Assembly: GCF_018069565.1 (NCBI RefSeq)
Contig: NZ_JAGPNL010000001.1
Span: 1,116,001 to 1,180,000, forward strand
Length of the DNA stretch: 64,000 nt
DNA from: Streptomyces tagetis
GTDB lineage: Bacteria > Actinomycetota > Actinomycetes > Streptomycetales > Streptomycetaceae
Direction of reading: 5' to 3'
Under the pieces are notes generated by a model that was given only the letters and a program-made list of their open reading frames with translations, ran no database searches and was not told where the DNA came from. The position numbers and the translations under genes were made by a program. Below are positions 33,101-41,434 of the stretch, piece after piece; position 1 is the first letter of the stretch, and each line of letters begins with the position of its first letter.

Positions 33101-33520
33101 GGGTGGACTTCTCTCGCAACGGTGGATGTGAACGTTTTGTGAGGGCTGCACCCATGCTTGCCTGACCGAAAAACATTGGTCAAGACCAATGACCGACAAG
33201 GGAAGTACGCCCGGAGAAAGGGGAGTTTGTCCGCGTGTCGTTCCGATGGGTAGTCAGCCGACAGCCGTGCGTGGGTTCCTGACGGGAAGTCAATGGAACG
33301 CCTTCCCCGCATTCCTGGAGCCCGACGCCCGAGGCGGTCCGCGCGCGGGTGCGCGAAACGCGCGCCGGTGCCCGAGGTGACCGTTTCCCCGTGTTTCGTT
33401 TGTCGGCCTTCGGCCCTTCGCCAGGTGGATAGCCGTGTCCGCGCATCCCCGCCTACTTTGGCGTCACGAATTCCGCACCCGCCGCAAGACGGTGGCGCGG
33501 CGACGCACACAGGAGAAGAC
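33101..33520. other. Divergent region between surface protein and monooxygenase operon
   Basis: 420 bases without a gene. It holds the DasR-like dyad and surface-protein promoter on the left. On the right, TACTTT (33453-33458) could be a -10 for the monooxygenase operon with a leader of about 60 nt. Confidence 0.5.
33154..33191 (-). promoter_or_regulatory. Surface-protein promoter with DasR-like site
   Basis: Minus-strand -35 TTGACC (33183-33178) and -10 AAGCAT (33159-33154) are 18 bp apart. The perfect dyad CATTGGTC-AA-GACCAATG (33174-33191) covers the -35 and closely matches the DasR consensus A(C/T)TGGTCTAGACCA(G/C)T. Confidence 0.65.
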
Positions 33521-34660
33521 ATGACCACAACCGCCCCCGGGCTTTCCTACGAGGAACTCGTCGCGGCACGCCGTGCCAGCGGTGTCGCCATGTTCAACGA
33601 CAACAAGATGAAGCTCGGGGTCTTCGGCTCGAACTGTAGCCACGGCCTCATGGCGACCCATGCCGAGTCGACCTACGAGCTTTCCTGGCAGCACACCCAG
33701 AAGATCGCCCAGATCGCCGACCGGCTCGGTTTCGAGGCGATGCTTCCGGTCGCCCGCTACCGGGGAATGGGCGGCGAGACCAACTTCAACGGCTCGAACT
33801 TCGAGACCCACACCTGGGCCGCCGGACTGGCGCAGGCGACCGAGAACATCATGGTGTTCTCGACCACCCACGTGCCGACCAAGAACCCCATCGTCGCGGC
33901 GAAGGAATCGGTCACCGTCGACCACATCTCCAACGGGCGTTTCGGCCTCAACATGACCATGGGCTGGTACAAGGCCGAGATGGAGATGTTCGGCGGCACC
34001 CAGCGCGAGCACGACGCGCGCTACCGCTACGGCTCCGAGTGGATCACCATCGCCAAGCGCATGTGGACCGAGGGCGAAGGCGTCGACTTCCAGGGTGAGT
34101 TCTTCGACATCAAGGACGCCTTCTCCGACCCCAAGCCGATCCAGCAGCCGTACCCGGTGCTCGTGAACGCCGGCAACTCGCCGCAGGGCCTGGAATTCTG
34201 CGCACGCGAATGCGACTTCAACTTCATCGCCTTCGCCGACCCGGAAGAGGCGAGGGACACCGCCGCCCGGGTGCGTTCCATCGCCCATTCCCACAAGCGG
34301 GACCTCGGAATCCTCGGCTACGGCAACATCATCTGCCGCGACACCGAGAAGGAGACCAAGGCACTCCTCGACCACATCCTCGAAAAGGGTGACTGGGAGG
34401 TGGCCAAGATGGTCTCCAGCGGACTCGGCTCCGAAAGCGGTTCGTTCGACAAGATCAAGGCGCTCCAGGAGCGCTTCATCCTCGGCTACGGCGGATATCC
34501 GCTGATCGGTACGCCGGAGCAGATCGTCGAGCAGATGGCCGGCCTTTCGGAGGCCGGGATCGACGGCATGATGATCGGTTTCCTCGACTACGTGGAGGAA
34601 CTCCAGTACTTCGGCGAGCGCGTCCTGCCCCTGATGAAGGAAGCGGGCCTGCGGAGCTGA
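33521..34660 (+). CDS. FMN-dependent monooxygenase (LLM class, RutA-like branch)
   Basis: Bacterial-luciferase-fold oxygenase of 379 aa that uses reduced FMN and O2. It starts MKLGVFGSNCSHGLMATHAES, has the branch motif RYRGMGGETNFNGSNFE and FGLNMTMGWYKAEMEMFGG, which resemble pyrimidine oxygenase RutA and related C-N or C-S bond-cleaving enzymes. AGGAG precedes the ATG. Codon use is slightly less GC-biased than neighbours, hinting at acquisition or high expression. It leads an operon with two flavin reductases and an aldehyde dehydrogenase. The substrate is unknown. Confidence 0.88.
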   Translation: MTTTAPGLSYEELVAARRASGVAMFNDNKMKLGVFGSNCSHGLMATHAESTYELSWQHTQKIAQIADRLGFEAMLPVARYRGMGGETNFNGSNFETHTWAAGLAQATENIMVFSTTHVPTKNPIVAAKESVTVDHISNGRFGLNMTMGWYKAEMEMFGGTQREHDARYRYGSEWITIAKRMWTEGEGVDFQGEFFDIKDAFSDPKPIQQPYPVLVNAGNSPQGLEFCARECDFNFIAFADPEEARDTAARVRSIAHSHKRDLGILGYGNIICRDTEKETKALLDHILEKGDWEVAKMVSSGLGSESGSFDKIKALQERFILGYGGYPLIGTPEQIVEQMAGLSEAGIDGMMIGFLDYVEELQYFGERVLPLMKEAGLRS

Positions 34661-34686
34661 CCGCGGCAGGGACAGGGAGGTCTGGA

Positions 34687-35193
34687 ATGACGCATTCTTC
34701 CGGCACGGACGTGCGGGAATACAAGGCCGTTCTCGGCCACTTCTGCACCGGGGTCACCGTGGTGACGTCGATCGATCGCGGGACTCCTGCCGGATTCACC
34801 TGCCAATCGTTCTCGGCGCTCTCCCTGGACCCGCCCCTGGTGCTGGTCTGCGTACGGAAGGAGTCCGCCACCTGGCCGGGGATCAGGCGCTCGGGGCGGT
34901 TCGCGGTGAGCGTCCTCGCCGCCGGTCAGCAGGCGGTCGGCGACCGCTTCGCCCGCTCGGGCGTCGACCGGTTCGCCGGCGTCGACTGGCGGCCGTCACC
35001 GGCCGGGATGCCGTTCATCGACGGCGCCCTGGCCTGGGTCGAGTGCTCCGTGTCCGAGGAGATCGACGCCGGTGACCACACCGTCGTGGTCGCCGCGGTC
35101 ACCGCGCTGGAAGCCGGCACGGCACGCGACCCGCTGCTCTTCTACCGGGGCAGGTACCTCGAACACGAGCCGAGAGAAGCGGTGACCCGATGA
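34687..35193 (+). CDS. Flavin reductase (HpaC/RutF-like)
   Basis: NAD(P)H:flavin oxidoreductase of 168 aa that supplies FMNH2 to the monooxygenase. The family blocks are LGHFCTGVTVVTS, AGFTCQSFSALSLDPPLVLVC and FAVSVLAAGQQ, with the FMN/NADH-binding histidine region reduced to GDHTVVVAAVTAL. It starts 26 bp after the oxygenase and overlaps the next gene by 4 bp, so the two are translated together. Confidence 0.92.
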   Translation: MTHSSGTDVREYKAVLGHFCTGVTVVTSIDRGTPAGFTCQSFSALSLDPPLVLVCVRKESATWPGIRRSGRFAVSVLAAGQQAVGDRFARSGVDRFAGVDWRPSPAGMPFIDGALAWVECSVSEEIDAGDHTVVVAAVTALEAGTARDPLLFYRGRYLEHEPREAVTR

Positions 35194-35753
35194 GACTCGC
35201 AACCGTCTACGGAAGCCCCACCCCGCCCGGGAAGATGGCACGCGCCCTCGGGCTGATCGAGCGGGAGGCCAGGGAGCGGCACCCCGGCTGGAGCGTGGAG
35301 CGCGTCGCGCCCCGGGACTCCGCCGGCCCGGTGGTCGCCACCTGGGACGACGAGGCGGTACGGCGGATCGGCGAGGCCGACGCCGTCGTCCTGGCCTCGC
35401 CGGTCTACCGCGGATCGCTCACCGGCACCCTCAAGCTCCTGATCGACATGCTGCCCAACGAGGCACTGCGCTCGAAGCCGGTGGGAATCCTCACCGTCGC
35501 CGCCGCGCCGCACCACTTCCTGTCGGCCGAGCGCCACCTGCGGGACATCCTCGGCTGGTTCGGCGCCCTCACCGCGCCCAACAGCGCCTTCTTCGTGGAC
35601 ACGGAGTTCCGCACGGACGACGTGACCGACGACGTACGCGCCGCCCTGGGCGAGTTCACCGCACAGGTGGTGACGCTCGCGGAGCGCCTGGACGGCCGGG
35701 AGTTCGGCCCGGACCCGCTGACGGTCCGCTACGCGAAGAAGACCGCCGGATGA
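35190..35753 (+). CDS. NAD(P)H-dependent FMN reductase (SsuE-like flavodoxin fold)
   Basis: Flavodoxin-fold reductase of 187 aa. The FMN-phosphate loop reads YGSPTPPGKMARAL and the ASPVYRGSLTGTLKLLIDML segment follows, as in SsuE and MsuE. It is the second flavin reductase of the operon; having both types next to one oxygenase is unusual. It overlaps the upstream gene by ATGA. Confidence 0.92.
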   Translation: MRLATVYGSPTPPGKMARALGLIEREARERHPGWSVERVAPRDSAGPVVATWDDEAVRRIGEADAVVLASPVYRGSLTGTLKLLIDMLPNEALRSKPVGILTVAAAPHHFLSAERHLRDILGWFGALTAPNSAFFVDTEFRTDDVTDDVRAALGEFTAQVVTLAERLDGREFGPDPLTVRYAKKTAG

Positions 35754-35837
35754 GGCGGCCGGGTGGTGCGGCACGGCTCGCCGCACCACCCGGTGACCGC
35801 CCTCGGCCCCTCTCGACCTGGAGAAAGAAGGAACGTC

Positions 35838-37313
35838 GTGACCAGTAACGTCGCCGAGGGCACCCCCCTCGGCCAGGAGACGGGCCCCGCCCGGCACTAC
35901 ATCGGCGGCGAGTGGGTCGCCTCGGCCACGACCGGCGTCTCGGTCTCGCCCGCCGACGGACGGACCCTCGGCACCTACTACGAGGTGGAGGAGTCCCAGG
36001 TACAGGACGCCATCAGGATCGCCCGGGACACCTTCGCCACCCACGCGTGGCGGACCGACCGCCAGTTGCGCGCCCGTGTGCTCAACGAGATGGCCGACCG
36101 CGTCGAGGCCGCGACCGACGAACTCGCGCACCTGCTCGCCGTGGAGAACGGGAAGATCCTCCCCGAGGCCGGCTTCGAACTGAGCCTGACCCCGTCCAAG
36201 CTGCGCTACTACGCGGCGCAGGCCCTCACCGACTCCGGGAGCGGCGGCCGGGTCCGCCCGGGGGTCTACTCCATCCTGCTCTCGGAGCCGGTGGGCGTCG
36301 CCGGGGTCATCGTCCCCTGGAACTCCCCGGTGGTGCTGTCCGTGCGCTCCTTCGCCCCGGCCCTCGCGGCCGGCTGCACTGTGGTCATGAAGATGGCCGC
36401 GCAGACGGCGCTGGTCAACACCCGGCTCACCGAACTGCTCGCGGACTGCCCGTCGCTGCCCGCCGGCGTGCTCAACGTGTTCAACGAATCCGGAAGCGTG
36501 GGCGCCAAGACCCTGGTCGCCTCGCCCGACGTGGCCGCGCTCAGCTACACGGGCAGCACCGGAGTGGGCCGGCAGATCATGACGGACGCCGGACCGACCC
36601 TGAAGCGGCTCTCCCTCGAACTGGGCGGCAAGACCCCCATGATCGTCTTCGAGGACGCCGACCTCGACGCGGCCGTGGGCACGATCGTCGCCGGGATCAC
36701 CACCTTCAGCGGCCAGTTCTGCATGACCGGCAGCCGCGTCCTCGTGCAGTCCTCGGTCGCCGACGAGGTGCGCGGCCGGCTCGCGGAGGCCCTGCGCGCG
36801 GTCAAGGTGGGGCCGGGCGACGCCCCGGACTCGCAGATGGGTCCGCTGATCGACATCCCGAGCCGGGACCGGCTGGAGGCGCTGATCGAGCAGTCGCTCG
36901 GCGACGCCGAGGTCATCGTGCCCGGTGGCCGCCCCGACGACGAGAGCCTCGCCCAGGGGGCGTACTTCCGTCCGGCGCTGCTCGGGGTGCGGGACACCGA
37001 CTCGCCCCTTGTCCAGAAGGAACTCTTCGGTCCGGTCGCCACCTTCGAGACCTTCGACTCGGAGGAGGAGGCGGTCCGCAAGGCCAACGCCACGGAGTAC
37101 GGCCTCGCGGCCTCGGTCTGGACCGCCGACGGGGCGCGCGGGCTGCGGCTCGCCGACGCCCTGGAGGCGGGCACGGTGTGGACCAACGGCTGGGCCGTCG
37201 TCGTCGACCAGTTCGAGGAGGGCGGCTGCAAGCAGAGCGGCCTGGGCCGGCTGAACGGCAACCGGGCCGTGGCGGAGTTCCAGGAGTTCAAGCACATCGT
37301 CCAGGTGGTGTGA
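35838..37313 (+). CDS. Aldehyde dehydrogenase (NAD(P)+)
   Basis: Oxidises an aldehyde to its acid; 491 aa, normal for the family. The catalytic Glu is in LELGGKTPMIVF, the catalytic Cys in FSGQFCMTGSRV, and the cofactor motif in SYTGSTGVGRQI. GTG has AAGGA about 5 nt upstream. It most likely processes an aldehyde released by the monooxygenase. It might also serve as the missing 2-oxoglutarate-semialdehyde dehydrogenase of hydroxyproline use, 4 kb away, but the operon context does not favour this. Confidence 0.94.
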   Translation: MTSNVAEGTPLGQETGPARHYIGGEWVASATTGVSVSPADGRTLGTYYEVEESQVQDAIRIARDTFATHAWRTDRQLRARVLNEMADRVEAATDELAHLLAVENGKILPEAGFELSLTPSKLRYYAAQALTDSGSGGRVRPGVYSILLSEPVGVAGVIVPWNSPVVLSVRSFAPALAAGCTVVMKMAAQTALVNTRLTELLADCPSLPAGVLNVFNESGSVGAKTLVASPDVAALSYTGSTGVGRQIMTDAGPTLKRLSLELGGKTPMIVFEDADLDAAVGTIVAGITTFSGQFCMTGSRVLVQSSVADEVRGRLAEALRAVKVGPGDAPDSQMGPLIDIPSRDRLEALIEQSLGDAEVIVPGGRPDDESLAQGAYFRPALLGVRDTDSPLVQKELFGPVATFETFDSEEEAVRKANATEYGLAASVWTADGARGLRLADALEAGTVWTNGWAVVVDQFEEGGCKQSGLGRLNGNRAVAEFQEFKHIVQVV

Positions 37314-37349
37314 TCCCGCCGCTCCCGCCTGACCTGCCGGACCGCACAC

Positions 37350-37401
37350 GAGGGCGCCCGGCCCCGGACCCGCCGACCGCGGTCCGGGGCCGGGCGCCCT
37401 C
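37350..37401. terminator. Strong bidirectional terminator
   Basis: 21-bp perfect arms (37350-37370 and 37381-37401; starts GAGGGCGCCCGG) with a 10-nt loop lie between the convergent aldehyde dehydrogenase and AraC genes. It is the longest perfect hairpin seen in the window. Confidence 0.9.
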
Positions 37402-37449
37402 ATGCGTACGGTGCGCGCCGGGCGGGCCCGCGCGGTGTGCGGCCGGCCT

Positions 37450-38457
37450 TCAGGAGGCCCGGCTCCTGCGCAGGGTCTCCGACGGGGACTCCGCGTACAC
37501 CGACTTGTAGAGCGAGGAGAACCGGCCCAGGTTGTGGAATCCGTGGGCGGAGGCGACCTCGGTGACCGTCGTCCCGGCCGAGCGCGGGTGCAGCAGCTCG
37601 TCGCGGACCCCGCGCAGCCTGAGGTCGCGCAGGTACTGCGAGGGGGTGCGGCCCAGGTGGTTGAGGAAGTGCAGTTGCAGGGTCCGGGCGCTCACCCCGG
37701 TCGCGGCGGCCACGTCGGCCGGGGTGGGGAGGTCCCCGGCGTGGTCGTGGATGTAGTCGAGGGCGCTCTTCAGCGTGCTCGGGCCGGGGGCGGGGTCGGT
37801 CCGCTGGAGCAGCGCCTGGTGCGGACCGGAGGCGGCCACCAGGAGGTTCGTCAGGATCATGGATTCGAGCTGGCGGCGGGAGTCGGCGTTGCGCGCGAGG
37901 ACCCCGTCCTCGTCCCACTCCGTCCGGACGAACTCGATACAGCGCAGCAGCCCCCTGCCCGCCCGCGAGTCCAGGTCGACCACGAGGTCGAAGTCGATGG
38001 GACCCCCGACCCGGGCGCGGGTCAGGGTGGCGAGGTGCCCCTCCAGGTCGGCCCGCGGAATCCGCAGGGCGAACTGGGCGGCGTCCGCGGCCCAGGCGAT
38101 CGTCTGGGCGCGGTGCGGCAGCAGCATCGCCGCGTGGGCCATGCCCCGGGTCATGCCCCGGTCCCCGTTCTCCCGGGTGACCAGGCTGCTGCCGGCGAGC
38201 GTGATGTTGATGTGGTACCAGTGCTCGCTGGCGGGGAGGGCGATGTGCGCCTCGGTGCCGTAGGTGAGGTACCCGAGGGTCACGCCACCGAGCTGCACGG
38301 CGTTGAGGCGGGCGTCGAGCCCCTTGCGGTCCACCGGGGTCAGCGTGTGCGGCTCGTACACCTCGGCCACCACGTGCTGGGCGACCTCCACGTCACGCGT
38401 ACGGAGCCGACCGTGCTGCCGGAGCGGTTCGGACGATGGTGAGAACGACACGGACAT
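37450..38457 (-). CDS. AraC family transcriptional regulator
   Basis: Regulator of 335 aa with an AraC-binding-like N-terminal domain (about residues 35-200) and a C-terminal double HTH (YIHDHAGDLPTPADVAAATG, VSARTLQLHFLNHLG, then EVASAHGFHNLGRFSSLYK). It is of the type found beside aromatic or alkane oxygenase operons (XylS/AlkS-like). It converges on the FMN monooxygenase operon and is the best candidate for its activator. Confidence 0.92.
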   Translation of the reverse strand: MSVSFSPSSEPLRQHGRLRTRDVEVAQHVVAEVYEPHTLTPVDRKGLDARLNAVQLGGVTLGYLTYGTEAHIALPASEHWYHINITLAGSSLVTRENGDRGMTRGMAHAAMLLPHRAQTIAWAADAAQFALRIPRADLEGHLATLTRARVGGPIDFDLVVDLDSRAGRGLLRCIEFVRTEWDEDGVLARNADSRRQLESMILTNLLVAASGPHQALLQRTDPAPGPSTLKSALDYIHDHAGDLPTPADVAAATGVSARTLQLHFLNHLGRTPSQYLRDLRLRGVRDELLHPRSAGTTVTEVASAHGFHNLGRFSSLYKSVYAESPSETLRRSRAS

Positions 38458-38687
38458 CGGGACTCCCGGGCAGACGATCGAGCATCCGGCAGGCGGACTG
38501 CTGGTGGTGACTCCTGAACGCGTGGTCGCTCGCCCGGCGGCGCGGGCGACTCCTCGGACGAACCCGCCGCGCGACCGACGGACCCTTGCCCCCTATAACG
38601 TGCTCCTCGCGCGAATCGATCCCTTTCGCCCGCCCCTCCTGCCTCGGGCCGGTCCGTTCCGCTTTGTCCCCCGCTTTGTCCCCCTGA

Positions 38688-39482
38688 TCAGCCCACGTCG
38701 GCCGGGGAGCCGCGCCGCCGGGCGCCGTCGCTCCCCACGAGGTCCCGGCGTGCCTCCCGGCAGGTCCGCAGTAACCCGTCGGCCAGCGCCTTCGCGCCGT
38801 CCGCTCCGGCGCGGACCGTGGGCAGGGCGACGGCCAGGGCGACATGCTGCCCGTCGACGAGGCCGACCGAGGCGCCGAGGGCGGTCACCCCGGGCTCGCT
38901 CTCGTCCTGGTTGAGGCCGAACCCGTCACGGCGGACGGCGTCCAGTTCGCGGCGCAGCGCCGCCAGGTCGCGGAGCCGCTCGCCGGGCAGGGGCGGCAGC
39001 CCGCCCGAGTGGAGCGCGTCGACGGCGTCCGGGTCCAGGTCGGCGAGCATGGCCTTGCCGCCGGAGGTGCGGTAGGCGGGCATGCGCACGCCGATGCGCA
39101 GCCCCACGCGCAACGACCGGACGCCCTCGATGCCGTCCAGGAACAGCACCTCGGTGCCGGAGCGCACCATGAGGTGGACCGTCTCGTTCGTCGCTCCATA
39201 GAGGCTCTCCAGGTACGGACGCATCCGGTCGGGCAGCGGTGGCGCCTGGCGCGTACCGGCGGCGAGCCACTGGGGGCCCGGCCGGTACACCCGGTCCTCG
39301 CCGCGCACGGCGAAGTCCCGGTGGCACAGCGTGGCCAGCAGCCGGTGCGCCGTGGACGGCGCCACGCCCAGTTCCCGCCCGGCCTCGGTCACGCTGAGCC
39401 GGCCGCGCTCCGCCAGCAGCGCCAGCAGGATCAGCGCGCGGTCCACCGCTTCGACGCGGTAGGAGTTCGTATTCTGCTCCAC
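38688..39482 (-). CDS. IclR family regulator with a TTA codon
   Basis: Regulator of 264 aa. A winged HTH (VTEAGRELGVAPSTAHRLLATL, residues about 30-55) precedes the IclR effector domain (about 80-250). Codon 237 (38774-38772) is TTA, the leucine codon read only by the bldA tRNA in Streptomyces, so full-length protein should appear late in development. No Shine-Dalgarno is seen; a -10 TATTCT ends 6 nt before GTG, giving a leaderless mRNA. A 9-bp dyad spans the start codon. The regulated genes are unknown: the monooxygenase operon or the Nudix gene are near. Confidence 0.92.
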   Translation of the reverse strand: MEQNTNSYRVEAVDRALILLALLAERGRLSVTEAGRELGVAPSTAHRLLATLCHRDFAVRGEDRVYRPGPQWLAAGTRQAPPLPDRMRPYLESLYGATNETVHLMVRSGTEVLFLDGIEGVRSLRVGLRIGVRMPAYRTSGGKAMLADLDPDAVDALHSGGLPPLPGERLRDLAALRRELDAVRRDGFGLNQDESEPGVTALGASVGLVDGQHVALAVALPTVRAGADGAKALADGLLRTCREARRDLVGSDGARRRGSPADVG

Positions 39483-39518
39483 AGAAGCAGAATATGGAAC
39501 CTTTCCGTCACACGCAAA
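39470..39518 (-). promoter_or_regulatory. iclR promoter and start-codon dyad
   Basis: Minus-strand -35 TTTGCG (39518-39513) and -10 TATTCT (39494-39489) are 18 bp apart. The dyad TATTCTGCT-N7-AGCAGAATA (39470-39494) covers -10, start point and GTG. This suggests autorepression. Confidence 0.65.
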
Positions 39519-39615
39519 GATCTGCCGGACGCGGTGCGGCGGGGCGCGACGCGCCCTCGGGGCGGAGCGGGAACGGAGCGGGAACGGAGGACGCCGTACC
39601 GGCCGCGGACACGAC

Positions 39616-39653
39616 GGAGCCCCGGCCGCGGGAGGTCCGCCGACCGGGGCTCC
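39616..39653 (-). terminator. Hairpin terminator of the Nudix gene
   Basis: 10-bp arms GGAGCCCCGG and CCGGGGCTCC separated by 18 nt, 26 nt after the stop of the leftward Nudix-like gene. Confidence 0.6.
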
Positions 39654-39679
39654 ACCGGCACGGGCACGCGCCCGCCGGG

Positions 39680-40216
39680 TCAGATCACATTGCCCACGTG
39701 GGCCAGGGCCTGCTTGAGCAGGACACCGTGGCCACCCGGCATCTCGCTCTGCACCGCCGGGGACAGCGCCTCCCGCGGGGTGAACCAGACCAGGTCCAGC
39801 GCGTCCTGGCGGGGACGGCAGTCACCGCTCACCGGTACGACGTAGGCCAGCGACACCGCGTGCTGCCGCGGATCGTGGAACGGGGTGACGCCGAGGGTGG
39901 GGAAGTATTCGGCCACCGTGAACGGCTGGAGCGAGGACGGTACCCGGGGCAGCGCCACCGGTCCGAGGTCCTTCTCCAGATGGCGCAGGAGCGCGTCCCG
40001 GACCCGCTCGTGGTGCAGGACCCGGCCGGAGACCAGCGTCCGGCTGACCGTCCCGTCGGGGCCGATCCGCAGCAGCAGGCCCACGCTGGTGACCTCGCCG
40101 CTGTCGTCCACGCGTACGGGCACCGCCTCGACGTACAGGATCGGCATGCGGGCGCGGGCCATCTCGAGCTCGTCGGTCGGCAGCCAGCCAGGCGTGGTTT
40201 CGGTCATGTCAGCCAT
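39680..40216 (-). CDS. Nudix-fold protein (DUF4916) with degenerate Nudix box
   Basis: Protein of 178 aa in the DUF4916/Nudix-like family. The expected box keeps the first Gly and Glu (SGRVLHHE) but the REUxEE part reads RHLEKDLG, so most metal-binding glutamates are lost. It is probably not a normal nucleotide pyrophosphatase; ligand sensing or an altered reaction is possible. ATG follows a TATGAT -10 by 6 nt, so the message is likely leaderless; the ATG at codon 4 is an alternative. Confidence 0.82.
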   Translation of the reverse strand: MADMTETTPGWLPTDELEMARARMPILYVEAVPVRVDDSGEVTSVGLLLRIGPDGTVSRTLVSGRVLHHERVRDALLRHLEKDLGPVALPRVPSSLQPFTVAEYFPTLGVTPFHDPRQHAVSLAYVVPVSGDCRPRQDALDLVWFTPREALSPAVQSEMPGGHGVLLKQALAHVGNVI

Positions 40217-40222
40217 CGCTTG

Positions 40223-40228
40223 ATCATA
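40223..40228 (-). promoter_or_regulatory. -10 element of a leaderless mRNA
   Basis: TATGAT on the minus strand ends 6 nt before the ATG of the DUF4916 gene, which lacks a ribosome site. The -35 is weak. Confidence 0.55.
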
Positions 40229-40287
40229 CTTTCAGCGTCTCGTTCTTCCTGGGCGCCGCCACGGGACTGTGACCGTCCCCACGTCGC

Positions 40288-41433
40288 TCAGCCGTCGTCG
40301 GTGCTCTCGCCGGGCAGGCGGTAGACCCGGCGCGCGTTGTCCCGTCCCGTCCAGCGCGCGATGCGCACCGCGTCCGCCGGGGACAGGTCGTCGGCCTCCA
40401 CCCGCTCGCGCAGCAGACCGGCCAGCCCGCGCCGGAACGCCAGCGCGCCGAGGTGGTGGAACTCGGCCGGACCGTAGGCGTCGGAACTGTAGAGCAGCTT
40501 GCGGAACGGGGTGATCTCCAGCGCCTCCGCGAGGACCGCGCCCGCCCGCGCCGGCCCCACGTGGTGCAGGGTGAGGCCGACGTCGAGGTAGACCCGCTCG
40601 AAGACCACCGACAGGTACGCGGCCTGGCGCTGGTAGGGCCAGCAGTGCAGCAGCAGCACCGGGACCGTCCCCGCCGTCAGCCGCAGCCAGTCGGTCAGCA
40701 GCGCCGGGTCGGACCGGTGCAGGCGCAGGTCCCCGTCGCCGAACCCGGTGTGCAACTGGAGCGGCAGCCCCAGGTCCACCGCGGTCCACAGCAGGTGCCG
40801 TACCAGGACCGGGTCGTCCAGCCGGCCGCCGCGCGCCAGCCAGCGCCCGGCCGCCTCGGTCACCTCGGCCTGCCCCGGCCAGGACGGGTCCAGATCGAGG
40901 CCGGTGCGGTACGCGGCGACCGACTTCACGCCCACCACGCCCGGCCGCCGCACCGCCTTCCACACCGCCGCGCGGAACGCCTCGCCGTACGCGTCCGCCT
41001 CCACGCCCCCGGCGGCCACCGCCTCCGCGACCGCCTCCAGCCGCACCACCTCGTACGTCTCCGCGCCCGACGCCGCGGCCAGCTCCGCGGGCGTGGTCAC
41101 GCGGTGCGGGGCGTGCCCGGTGTCCACGCAGAACGTGCCCACGCGCGAGGCGCGCAGGAACCGCCGGTTCACCTCGGCCGGCCCCAGCTCGGCCCGCCGC
41201 GCCAGGTACACGGCGGCCGGGGCGTGGCGCGGCAGGTCCAGCAGCGGGGCGCAGTGCCGGCGCACCGCGATCCCGGCGGGGGTGTCGAACGGGGACGCGT
41301 CCGGCCACGCCTCGCCCTCGGTCAGCAGGGACGCGAAGCCCTCCGGGTCCAGCGCGCGGGTGGCGGCCCCGTGGCAGTGGTGGTCCACCAGCCCCAGGCC
41401 GTCCAGCGTCTCCTCCACGGCGTCGGCGGCCAT
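40288..41433 (-). CDS. Amidohydrolase, FluG N-terminal type
   Basis: Metal-dependent TIM-barrel amidohydrolase of 381 aa. Likely ligands are the VDHHCHG pair near residue 17, H in LQLHTGFGD, H in LLLHCWPY, and D in LYSSDAYG. It lies 1 bp after a glutamine-synthetase-like gene on the same strand. In fungi and plants these two domains are fused as FluG/nodulin-type proteins, so this is a split FluG. It probably hydrolyses the gamma-glutamyl product or a related amide. The substrate is unknown. Confidence 0.88.
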   Translation of the reverse strand: MAADAVEETLDGLGLVDHHCHGAATRALDPEGFASLLTEGEAWPDASPFDTPAGIAVRRHCAPLLDLPRHAPAAVYLARRAELGPAEVNRRFLRASRVGTFCVDTGHAPHRVTTPAELAAASGAETYEVVRLEAVAEAVAAGGVEADAYGEAFRAAVWKAVRRPGVVGVKSVAAYRTGLDLDPSWPGQAEVTEAAGRWLARGGRLDDPVLVRHLLWTAVDLGLPLQLHTGFGDGDLRLHRSDPALLTDWLRLTAGTVPVLLLHCWPYQRQAAYLSVVFERVYLDVGLTLHHVGPARAGAVLAEALEITPFRKLLYSSDAYGPAEFHHLGALAFRRGLAGLLRERVEADDLSPADAVRIARWTGRDNARRVYRLPGESTDDG

Positions 41434-41434
41434 C

